Positions 47,851 through 55,979 of a stretch of DNA of 64,000 nt are shown piece after piece. The position numbers and the translations under genes are program-made. The DNA comes from Luidia sarsii (lineage: Eukaryota; Echinodermata; Asteroidea; Paxillosida; Luidiidae). The first letter of the stretch is position 1; each line of letters begins with the position of its first letter. Below the pieces are notes generated by a model. The model searched no databases and was not told the origin of the DNA. It was given only the letters and a program-made list of their open reading frames with translations. The stretch lies in assembly GCA_949987565.1 (NCBI GenBank), contig OX465113.1, forward strand, positions 1-64,000, read 5' to 3'.

Positions 47851-50507
47851 GTTGGACGACAGTTTCGTTTGGAGGGTTGCCGTCGCAGGAGTTGACGGAC
47901 GACAGTTTTGTTTGGAGGGTTTCTGGTGCACGAGTCGACAGACAACAATTTCGTTTGGAGGGTTGCCGTCGCAGGAGTTGTCGGACAACAGTTTCCTTTG
48001 GAGGGTTGCTGTCGCAGGAGTCGACGGACGACAGTTTCGTTTGGAGGGTTGCAGTCGCAGAAGTTGACAGAAGGTACTTTCGTTTGGAGGGTTGTTGTCA
48101 CAGGAGTAGATGGATGGCAGTCATTTGGAGGGTTGCCATTGCAGGAGTTGATATAAGGCAGTTTCCTTTGGAGGAAGGCTGTCGCAGGAGTTAACGGAAG
48201 ACAGTTTCGTTTGGAGGGTTGCCTTTCCAGGAGTTGACAGACGAAAGTTTTGTTAGGAGGGTCGCTGTTGCAGAAGTTGACAGAAGGCAGTTTCGTTTGG
48301 AGGGTTGTTGTCACAGGAGTAGATGGATGGCAGTCATTTGGAGGGTTGCCATTGCAGGAGTTGACATAAGGCAGTTTCCTTTGGAGGAATGCTGTCGCAG
48401 GAGTTGACGGAAGACAGTTTCGTTTGGAGGGTTGCAGTTGCAGGAGTCGTCGGAGAGCAGTTTCATTTGGAGGGTTGCCGTCGCAGGAGTCGACGGACGA
48501 CAGTTTTCTTTGAAGGGTTGCCGTTGCAGGAGTCGTTGACGACAGTTTCGTTGGGAGGGTTGCCGTCGCAGGAGTTGACGGACGACAGTTTCGGTTTGGA
48601 GGGTTGCCGTCGCAGGAGTCGACAGACGACAGTTTCGGTTTGGAGGGTTGCGTAGCAGGAGTCGTTGGACGAGAGTTTCCTTTGGAGGGTTGCCGTCCCA
48701 GGAGTCGATGGACGAGAGTTTTGTTTGGAGGGTTGCCGTCGCAGAAGTCTTCGGATGACAGTTTCGTTTGGAGGGTTGCCGTCACAGGAGTTGACGGACG
48801 ATAGTTTCGTTTGAAGGGTTGCTGTTGCAGGACTCAACAGACGACATTTTTTTGGGAGGGTTGCTGTCGCAGGAGTCGACAGATGACAGTTTTGTTTGGA
48901 GGGTTGATGGTGCACGAGTCGACAGACAACAGTTTCGTTTGGAGGGCTGCCGTCGCAGGAGTCATTGGACGACAGTTTCGTTTGGAGGGTTGCCGTCGCA
49001 GGAGTCGACAGATGACAGTTTCGTTTGGAGGGTTGCCATCGCAGAAGTTGACGGACGACAGTTTCGTTTGGAGGGTTGCGGTCGCAGAAGTTGACAGAAG
49101 GCAGTTTCGTTTGGAGGGTTGTTGTCACAGGAGTAGATGGATGGCAGTCATTTGGAGGGTTGCCATTGCAAGAGGTGACATAAGGCAGTTTCCTTTGTAG
49201 GAAGGCTGTCGCAGGAGTCGACAGACAACAGTTTCGTTTGGAGGGTTGCCGTCACAGGAGTCGATGGACGACAGCTTTGTTTGGAGGGTTGCCGTCTCAG
49301 GAGTCGTCGGACGACAGTTTCGTTTGGAGGGTTGCCTTCGCAGGAGTCGTTGGGCGACAGTTTCGTTGGGAGGGTTGCCGTCACACGACTCAACAGACGA
49401 CAGTTTTGTTTGGAGTGTTGCCGTCGCAGGAGTCGACGGACGATAGTTTCGTTTGGAGGGTTGCGTCACAGGAGTCGTTGGATGAGTTTCCTTTAGAGGG
49501 TTGTCGTCCCAGGAGTCGATGGACAACAGTTTTGTTTGGAGGGTTGCCGTCGCAGGAGTCGTCGGATGACAGTTTCGTTTGGAGGGTTGTCGTCGCAGGA
49601 GTCGACGGATGATAGTTTCGTTTGGAGGGTTGCTGTTGCAGGACTCAACAGACGACAGTTTTGTTTAGAGGGTTGCGTCACAGGAGTCGTTGGACGAGAG
49701 TTTCCTTTGGAGGGTTGCCGTCTCAGGAGTCGATGGACGACAGTTTTGTTTGGAGGGTTGCCGTCGCAGGAGTCGTCGGATGACAGTTTCGTTTGGAGGG
49801 TTGCTGTTGCAGGAGTCGACAGACAACAGTTTCGTTTGGAGGGTTGCCGTCGCAGGAGTCGACGGACGACAGCTTTGTTTGGAGCGTTGCTGGTGCACGA
49901 GTCGACAGACAACAGTTTCGTTTGGAGGGTTGCCGTCGCAGGAGTCGACGGAAGACAGTTTTGTTTGGAGGGTTGCCGTCGCAGAAGTTGACAGAAGGCA
50001 GTTTCGTTTGGAGGGTTGCCGTCACAGGAGTCGATGGAGGATAGTTTCGTTTGGAGGGTTGCTGTTGCAGGACTCAACAGACGACAGTTTTGTTTGGAGG
50101 GTTGCCGTCGCTGAAGTCGTCGGATGACAGTTTCGTTTGGAGGATTGCCGTCGCAGGAGTCGACAGACAACAGTTTCGTTTGGAGGGTTGCTGTCGCAGG
50201 AGTCGTTGGACGACAGTTTCGTTTGGAGGGTTGCCGTCGCAGGAGTCGACAGACGTCAGTTTTGTTTGGAGGGTTGCTGGTGCACGAGTCGACAGACAAC
50301 AGTTTCGTTTGGAGGGTTGCCGTCGCAGGAGTCGACGGAAGACAGTTTTGTTTGGAGGGTTGCCGTCGCAGAAGTTGACAGAAGGCAGTTTCGTTTGGAG
50401 TGTTGTTGTCACAGGAGTCGTCGGACGACAGTTTCTTTTGGAGGGTTGCTGTCGCAGGAGTCGACGGACGACAGTTTCATTTGGAGGGTTGCCGTCGCAG
50501 AAGTCGA

Positions 50508-50909
50508 TTTGTGAACCTTTCATCTTATTTGAAACCTCTAAAGAAGCTTTCTTTCTAAATCCTGAAAACAAATAATACCAAACATGTAGGCTTTAAACTT
50601 TCGAGAAACATTTTGAAGTTACTGCTATGCACCACACACACTGCATCTTGCTGCATGCTTTGCACCGTTCATAAAACAGTCGCGGGTTCAAAGGTTGCAG
50701 ACCCACTGCGCACACGGAACTGTCGGAATGCTATTTTAAGAAAAGAAGATGGCCGCCTTGTTTTGGCTGACGCACGGGCGAAACACCTTCTCGATCAACT
50801 GAGGGTATTTTTTTCCTTTTTTCCAAAACGTGAGTAAAGCAAATGACCAGTATTAGAATTCTTGATTCTCACTGAATCCAAAAAATAAAAATGGGCACGT
50901 AAGGGTTAC
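50508..50909. other. Unique sequence to the right of the minisatellite
   Basis: No homology to the left flank is apparent at this junction. An AAGATGGCCGCC motif at 50,746-50,757 resembles a YY1-type promoter element, and AAATGGCCGCC recurs at 51,481-51,491. A 74-codon open frame (50,613-50,837, +) has no recognisable features and is not called. Confidence 0.4.
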
Positions 50910-51290
50910 AGGTGTTTTCGGCGGTAAATCTGGGGGTTTGTGTCGGGTAGTTTTTCGGTCGAAATGTTTTTGGCGGTTTGTACAGATAATCCATATTACG
51001 ACACTGATTTGCTTGGACCCTACAGTCACCCGAAACTCAAAATTTCAAAATTCGATAAAAAAAGGGACTTGTCGGGTCCAAGTTACTCGGACTAATGAGT
51101 AATATAGTTATACTAGTACAACATGAACAGATCAACACACAAATCGTTTCAGAGGAGCTCCTTGCGGCCCAGTAAGTGGGACTAGACCCTAAAGTACAGT
51201 CCCCCGACCCTCCAAATTTCAAATTTCGATAAAAAATGGTGACTTGTCGGGTCCTAGCTACTCGGACAAGGCCGGGTGTCGCATGCAAGT
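50910..51290. mobile_element. Decayed DNA-element copies with GGGTCCAAGTTACTCGGAC ends
   Basis: Two related segments, about 51,010-51,095 and 51,178-51,275, share AATTTCGATAAAAAA, GACTTGTCGGGTCC and an ACTCGGAC end. The same end forms the terminal inverted repeats of the element at 52,657-52,955. The upstream GGTAAATCTGGGGG / GTCGGGTAG segment near 50,925 also matches the interior of that element (near 52,848). These are probably fragments of one non-autonomous DNA transposon family. No transposase frame is seen. Confidence 0.5.
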
Positions 51291-51510
51291 TGCAACTAGG
51301 TGAAATCGGCTTCAAAAATCTAGATAAAGATATGAAATATAAGTCAAAAACTTACATGAATGTGCTCCTGGATTAGTACTCAAACAGTAATGTGGATGAT
51401 AGCAACATGGGTGTGTTTATTAAGGAGGTAAACATGAAACTGTGGAGGAATTCTTCTGAAATACAGTTCAGCAAAATTTAAAATGGCCGCCTGTCTGATC
51501 AAAACAAACT

Positions 51511-51543
51511 CATAGAGCTCTGTTCTTTTAATAGAGCTCTATG
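51511..51543. repeat. Short inverted repeat
   Basis: CATAGAGCTCT (51,511-51,521) and AGAGCTCTATG (51,533-51,543) are perfect 11-bp inverted arms around an 11-base AT-rich loop. It lies just before the 53-bp tandem repeat. No terminator or gene context supports a function. Confidence 0.6.
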
Positions 51544-51555
51544 AACAAACTCAAT

Positions 51556-51785
51556 AGCGCCACCAATAGTTGGGAAGTCGTCAATCAAGCGTACTGTAAG
51601 TTGTAAAGAGCGCCACCAATAGCTGGGAAGTCTTCAATTAGGCAGACTGTAAGTTGTAAAGAGCGCCACCAATAGCTGGGAAGTCTTCAATTAGGCAGAC
51701 TGTAAGTTGTAAAGAGCGCCACCATTAGTTGGGAAGTCTTCAATCAGGAGACTGTTAATTGTAAAGAGCGCCACCAAGCAACAGG
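51556..51785. repeat. 53-bp tandem repeat, about four copies
   Basis: AGCGCCACC starts at 51,556, 51,609, 51,662, 51,715 and 51,767, giving a 52-53-bp period. Each unit continues with TAGYTGGGAAGTC and ends TGTAAGTTGTAAAG. The middle units are near-identical and the outer ones diverged, the usual pattern of an array expanding from its centre. Confidence 0.9.
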
Positions 51786-52147
51786 AAGTGAGGACCACAT
51801 GGTCCTCTAAAATGACAGCAGCCCGACTGTCTGGCACGCATTCCTAGGAGATGCCCGTTTGCACCAAGTTCAAAACAAACTTAGCAGATTGAAATGATAT
51901 CAGTATTAATTTTTCAATTTCTATAATGTGAATTTTGTGCAAAAGTTCTTAGTCATTTATTCATTTATTTACTAAACTTAAATTGAAAGAGGTGCATTCC
52001 CGAACTTTACACCAATAAGTTGTTTACATCTGAATGAAAACGGGGCCGTGATCCCTGGAGATATATTAATGATTGAATACATTAACTGGCGCCCCATCCC
52101 GGAAAAGACTTATTGAATATATTATTATTTTGGGAAGGCCAAAAATA
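51786..52147. other. AT-rich intergenic sequence with a dispersed-repeat fragment
   Basis: TTCAAAACAAACTTAGCAG followed by GATTGAAATGATATCAGT at about 51,868-51,910 matches the start of both paralogous blocks (19,575 and 52,986), so a third fragment of that repeat is present. Nothing else is identified. Confidence 0.45.
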
Positions 52148-52225
52148 GGGCGAGATAGCTCGTTCAGGTGATAAGAGCGCTGGTTCGCAAAACCAGAGGT
52201 CTTGGATTCGAGTGTCGGTCCAGTC
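52148..52225 (+). mobile_element. tRNA-derived SINE head
   Basis: The sequence folds in part like a tRNA: a D-arm GCTC...GAGC (within 52,158-52,179) and a five-pair anticodon stem CTGGT/ACCAG enclosing TCGCAAA, then a box B-like GGATTCGAGTG. The acceptor stem does not close, position 33 is C rather than T, and the T-arm is irregular, so I do not call a functional tRNA. A SINE promoter head with an AT-rich body downstream is the best reading. Target-site duplications were not found. Confidence 0.5.
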
Positions 52226-52656
52226 AAAGTTCTTTTAGTAGGTTTCAAATATAGTTCCAAGTCATTTTCTTCTCCATTTTTTTTAAAGATTGACATTTTA
52301 AAAATAATACACTTATTTTTGGACAGTTTTATCTAGCTTAGCTATAATTATGGCATAAATATCAGACATCTTGGCCCCTATTTTTCAACAACTCGACTTA
52401 ACGGATGTGACTATAGTAACGTAATGCTTTTGGTTCCTTTGTGGGCTACCAATTATATATAATAGATGATTTGAAAGAGGGGATGCTGAAAGGCGGGTCA
52501 AGGGTGAGGGGCAGATTGAGAGGGCGAGATTCCCCATAAATTTTAATTTCAGTATCATTGGTCATTGCTTCCAAAATCATCAAAGAATGAACTTTAAGAA
52601 GCACCGAACCAAGAAATACGTCTCGTATCAAAATGACAATCCTATCAATGCTTAGC
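52226..52656. other. AT-rich sequence, no gene identified
   Basis: May include the SINE body in its first 80 bases. Short minus-strand open frames here (for example 52,446-52,631) have no motif or splice support. Confidence 0.35.
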
Positions 52657-52955
52657 CCGAGTAACTTGGACCCTTACAATGGCCATTTTTGATTATTTTT
52701 AGGGGGGGGGTCGGGCGATTAGTAGGGTCCAAGCTTTTCAGCAGTGAATTCGAAACACGGTCCGTTTTGCGTGCGCCAGTATATTATTAGGAGTCAACGC
52801 GATCACACAAACCCACTGAGCAAATGGAACGGTTTAACGTTTTGGGGGTAAAATCTGGGGATTTCGGTCGGGGGTAGTCGAAAAAACGTTAACGGACCGT
52901 GTTTCCCTCAATTTACTTTTTAAAAAGGGCGATTGTTAGGGTCCAAGTTACTCGG
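52657..52955. mobile_element. MITE-like element with 24-bp terminal inverted repeats
   Basis: The left end at 52,657-52,680 begins CCGAGTAACTTGGACCC. The right end at 52,932-52,955 is its inverse complement with one mismatch in 24. Inside lies a second inverted pair, AAACACGGTCCGTT at 52,753-52,766 and its perfect complement at 52,891-52,904. This could be one element nested in another, or sub-terminal repeats. No transposase is encoded. The outer end sequence recurs at 51,076 and 51,250. Confidence 0.7.
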
Positions 52956-53769
52956 ACTTTATGCAATGCCCACCACTTAGAAGAATTCAAAACAAACAAA
53001 AACGACACCAAAATAGCGCAGATTGAAATGATATCAGTTTCAATGTTTTCAATTTCTTTATTGTGAATTAAGTTGGCTTTGTCAGAGCTCAGTTATCACT
53101 TAACATCATAATAAAATCCTTTATACATTCAATAGCTCCCAGCGGTATGATCAAGGGCGCCCTCTTTGACCTGGGAAAGGCGAAAAACAGATCAAACATT
53201 CACAGCAATCCGATCTGAAAATTCCTTTCCGACCCTCCTGAGAGCGATCAAGCATTACAGCTCCAGGTCAAAGGGGCTTCTTACATCAACAGTACTGTTT
53301 ACATCAATTTCATGAATATTCATCACCATCTTAATTACCATCTTAACATTAATTAACACAATAATTAACACAATAACATAATAAATTATAAACATAACTG
53401 CCATAATTATTAACCATAAACAAGTTACTCTGTGGTACGTAAAATGTTTGATTGCTCGATCAAAGTACTTCAGTTATCTTTTGTTTTTGAGATGATCATT
53501 TCAGAATATCATCCCATCAATCTACGACCAAGTAGGCTTTGTTTCTTCTATGATTTGAGGGTGACAGTGCAAGAGTGCAATTGGGGGAAAGAGTAGAGAG
53601 AAAGACGTGGGTGAAAAAAAATGAAAGAGATAGGTCAATGATTGACCTGGCTGAGAGAAGATATGGGTGCAAAGATGATGGAGAGAGAAGATCGAAACAA
53701 AGTCTGCCGTTGGAGGACTTCATTTGCATCAGCGTTGACTCAAATTGAACTATACCACAGAGAAACTCT

Positions 53770-53782
53770 TTTATTCTTTATT
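53770..53782 (-). promoter_or_regulatory. Polyadenylation signals of the minus-strand gene
   Basis: Two AATAAA hexamers on the minus strand (53,770-53,775 and 53,777-53,782) lie about 75-85 bases downstream of the TAG stop at 53,855-53,857. That is a suitable place for 3'-end formation. Confidence 0.5.
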
Positions 53783-53854
53783 ATACAATAAACTACTTGA
53801 ATTAATTTTAATGAAAAATATGTGATAATGATAATCTAAAGTTACATCCAAGAT

Positions 53855-53966
53855 CTAATTCAATTTTCCGGAAGTGGTCGTGTCTGCCGTCCAGTTGAAG
53901 TCCTTTTCCACTGCCTCTGATGAAGAGCTGATATGTGGCTGGACCAGGGTGTCCATGTTGTCCATT
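53855..53966 (-). CDS. Terminal coding exon of an unrecognised minus-strand gene
   Basis: A strong acceptor (CTTTTGTCTCAG) precedes 53,966. The first base completes the AG carried over from the exon at 54,218-54,300, after which 36 codons run to a TAG at 53,855-53,857. The peptide starts MDNMDTLVQPH, has a serine run and ends TTTSGKLN. It is polar and acidic with no recognised domain. A downstream AATAAA pair supports this as the last exon. The equivalent left exon is frameshifted (20,977-21,051). Product function is unknown. Confidence 0.6.
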
Positions 53967-54217
53967 CTGAGACAAAAGAAAAGTATGAAAAAATGTCTTA
54001 GTCATTGTAAACCTTAAAGATCTAAGTACAGGGTTACAGAGGAAAATTCGAAGAGGATGTAAGACTGACTATAGTTTAGGTTTTAATCAGCATTCGGGCA
54101 AAATGCCAAGTGGATATCAGAAAATTGACAAAAAAGTCCCAAAGCAGGCTACATGAAGCCTCTGGAGGAGTACGGAATGAGTAGATGACAAGTCATTCCT
54201 ACAAGGCACAAACTCAC

Positions 54218-54300
54218 CTCAATTTGACCTCAGGAGCATCTTCAGTCACTGCAGTTTTCCTCACTCCAAGTTCCTTGTCCGTAGAACCTGCAAGTGGATC
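54218..54300 (-). CDS. Internal coding exon of the minus-strand gene
   Basis: Bounded by TTTTGAATTCAG|GATCC at 54,300 and TTGAG|GTGAGTT at 54,218. It is 83 nt long and gives 27 codons plus two bases (phase 0 in, phase 2 out), matching the next exon's phase. Translation begins DPLAGSTDKELG and contains RKTAVTEDAPEVKL. The left copy keeps the second half as RKTAVTDDAPEVIL, so amino-acid-level similarity persists between diverged copies. No domain is recognised. Confidence 0.6.
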
Positions 54301-54606
54301 CTGAATTCAAAACAAACAAATAATCGAATGTCTTATTAACTTTGTAATATTATCTTCGAAGCCTACCATGGAAATATTTGGAGCAAACAATGATGTTACC
54401 CTTCACACCTGTCAGGCATCAGCACAATGTGAGTCCATGGATAACTGATATATTTTGAGGTTCTAGTGATGATTAATCAAATTCGTCAAAAAGGGATATC
54501 TCAACAGTTTTTTAAATCTTGACTATATAGTGTCTGTTTCAAAATTGTGTCTTTCTGAAGAGTTAAGGGGCTGTGCATTCATACCCTCACTCTATAAAAT
54601 ATAGCA

Positions 54607-54690
54607 GGACCTTTCTGAAAGGCAAAGTATACATTTGCCGTTGAGAAAGGTCCAGGATCAAAACGTCAGGGCCCTCCAACTTTTGAGATT
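54607..54690. mobile_element. Fold-back element in an intron
   Basis: GGACCTTTCTGAAAGGCAAA (from 54,607) and TTGCCGTTGAGAAAGGTCC (to 54,653) form imperfect inverted arms of about 19 bp. The flank to 54,690 is the inverse complement of 20,671-20,708. It lies inside the intron between the exons at 54,218 and 54,729. Confidence 0.55.
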
Positions 54691-54728
54691 TACTTTAGAA
54701 ATTGAGAGACTATTAGTCTGGGACCTAC

Positions 54729-54801
54729 CTCTACAGTAGTTATCAGTCTGATCTGCGAAGGTGAGCTCCTTAAACATCTCAAGTAGGTGCTGGCATCAAT
54801 C
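54729..54801 (-). CDS. Internal exon of the minus-strand gene (B-type)
   Basis: Acceptor TCATTGTGCAG|GATTG at 54,801 and donor GTAGAG|GTAGGTCC at 54,729; 73 nt. The frame that joins the neighbours (one base in, phase 0 out) reads IDASTYLRCLRSSPSQIRL and stays open. A second frame, HLLEMFKELTFADQ, looks more protein-like and is better conserved against tandem copies (HLLEEFKKLNIADET) but contains a TGA near the acceptor and does not join the next exon. Which frame is used is unresolved. The left-hand paralogue of this exon is cut off by the minisatellite at 21,704. Confidence 0.45.
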
Positions 54802-55116
54802 CTGCACAATGAGAGATAAAGGAAAGAAATAATTAAGGTTGTAAGAACTGACAAAACTCCTGGAGAATAATCCCTTAAACTCAAAATCTCAAATTCAGTA
54901 GCAAAGGTAATGGTCAAAGCAATAGAATCTCATCTGCTGTACATTTTTTTTCAATTGCCACATTCATCTGTGGGAGACATTTTCTTTCTGATTTTGGGGC
55001 GTTGAGTTAAAGCTCTCCATCAAAAAACCTTTCTTGAGTCACAGAGCTTGTATTTGTTACTGTCTTAAAAACCCCTATTGAATTTCATGTGATGTACTCT
55101 GCAACAACAGACTCAC

Positions 55117-55210
55117 CAGTCATCATTTCTCCTTCCTGCCCTCTGTTGTATTCCAGAATGGAGCACACGGCATCCTCTTGACTGGTCACTCCACCGGGCT
55201 CCTCCAAAAC
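55117..55210 (-). CDS. Internal exon of the minus-strand gene (A-type)
   Basis: Acceptor TTTTTTCTGAAG|GTTTTG at 55,210 and donor GACTG|GTGAGT at 55,117; 94 nt. The phase-compatible frame (two bases in, two out) is open for 30 codons and begins FGGARWSDQSRG. The alternative frame VLEEPGGVTSQEDAVCSILE is also open and is the one preserved against the tandem copies (VTSQEDALSSILE), where several differences are synonymous. The true reading is unresolved. Confidence 0.45.
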
Positions 55211-55413
55211 CTTCAGAAAAAAAGGGGAAGAAAAGAGAAAAAAACCTGCCACAGACTAGGCTGGGCATCGTTATGGCAAACATTCCAAATGCAAAACAAA
55301 TCTATACTCTAGCACACCAACCCTTGCACTCGGATCACCCTACAAATTTGACAAAATTAGGCCAAGCTAGAACATTACATTCTACTAGGCTTAATCTCTA
55401 TCTACAATCTCAC

Positions 55414-55472
55414 TTGCTTCCCAGACTTCAGCATCGTCCATGATGAGTGTCTTCAGAAGCGTCAACTTGCGT
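55414..55472 (-). CDS. Internal exon of the minus-strand gene (D-type)
   Basis: Acceptor AACTTTCTTTAG|ACGC at 55,472 and donor GAAGCAA|GTGAGAT at 55,414; 59 nt. The only frame open throughout reads RKLTLLKTLIMDDAEVWEA and leaves one base that joins the 55,117-55,210 exon in the phase-compatible reading. Tandem copies read LLKTTIPEDAQ at the same place, with synonymous differences at some codons. This is the most upstream exon of the 139-codon chain I could join. Confidence 0.5.
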
Positions 55473-55695
55473 CTAAAGAAAGTTTAGAAAAAAGCAAAAA
55501 TCATGCTCTTTAACATTTTTAGTAAAATAATTTTGAAGACTATCCATTGTCAATCATACAAATATTTGAGACCCTAAAAAAAAGCTAAAGCTTCAGAATC
55601 CTGGTTGTATCACTGAATACATGAAGAAATTAAGACAAAAACCAAGAAGCATGGTAAATGTGAGGCAATCAAGGAGGTAGAGCATGACAACTCAC

Positions 55696-55784
55696 CAAAG
55701 AGTCGTGGCATTTTTGAATCAGTGTTCTCTTCTTGGGCTCTGGTCAGAATCCTGTTGGCACCACTGGATAAAGGCAGGTAAGAG
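55696..55784 (-). CDS. Upstream exon of the minus-strand gene (C-type)
   Basis: Acceptor TTTTCCTTTACTCCAG|CTCTTAC at 55,784 and donor CTCTTTG|GTGAGTTG at 55,696; 89 nt. One frame is open: SYLPLSSGANRILTRAQEE, continuing to MPRLF. It ends in phase 1, which does not match the D-type exon (needs two bases carried over), so either the D exon is skipped, another donor is used, or the gene is broken here. The NRILTRAQEE core is conserved in the left paralogue and in the tandem copies. Confidence 0.45.
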
Positions 55785-55914
55785 CTGGAGTAAAGGAAAA
55801 AGAACAAAACTTGCTCTTCAGGTTTTATTTATTAGAAACAATTCTCAATGGCAAAAAGGATTTCAAAATAGGAATTGCATTCCAACTTGAGGAATTGTTG
55901 AGTCTATTACACAC

Positions 55915-55979
55915 CTCTAGTTAGTCTCATCTGCAATGTTGAGCTTCTTAAACTCCTCAAGGAGGTGCTATCAGCAATC
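55915..55979 (-). pseudogene. B-type exon-like segment, first tandem copy
   Basis: Acceptor CTCATTCTGCAG|GATTG and donor CTAGAG|GTGTGT bound 65 nt. The conserved frame HLLEEFKKLNIADETN ends at a TAG inside the segment. The other open frame (IADSTSLRSLRSS) does not join the C-type exon in phase. It resembles the exon at 54,729-54,801, and the identical arrangement recurs in each 1.08-kb tandem unit. Confidence 0.45.

Larger units (their letters stand above)
21709..50507. repeat. 28.8-kb minisatellite of 43-bp units
   Basis: About 670 direct units. Each has TTGGAGGGTTGCCGTC at one end, a CAGGAGTCGTTGG middle and ACGACAGTTTCGT at the other end. Units differ by substitutions and occasional 1-3 bp deletions. 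The consensus has about five CpGs per unit and no TAA, TAG or TGA on either strand, so long overlapping ORFs appear on both strands (up to 575 codons, minus strand, 43,653-45,380). Because 43 is not a multiple of 3, such ORFs show a 43-residue period made of three successive frames. Both strands are open equally and no start or splice context stands out, so I do not call genes. Segmental tandem duplications inside are listed separately. Confidence 0.97.
52985..54747. repeat. Right copy of the dispersed paralogous block
   Basis: Aligned with 19,567-21,704 in the same orientation. This copy retains the intact 3' exons and the untranslated end of the minus-strand gene. Part of the left copy (about 21,530-21,640) corresponds to 55,586-55,690 here, so the left copy has lost intervening sequence. 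Confidence 0.85.

Noticed and set aside
21692..50575. Many long ORFs on both strands (for example minus 43,653-45,380, 575 codons; plus 32,504-33,829, 441 codons)
   Set aside because: The 43-bp unit has no stop in any frame, so ORFs on both strands are expected without coding. Boundaries are random mutations and the period-43 peptides simply restate the repeat.
51037..51315. 92-codon minus ORF
   Set aside because: It spans two decayed copies of a DNA-element end. No transposase motif is present and the repeat explains the sequence.
52148..52225. Functional tRNA gene
   Set aside because: The acceptor stem does not pair, the T-arm is irregular and base 33 is not T.
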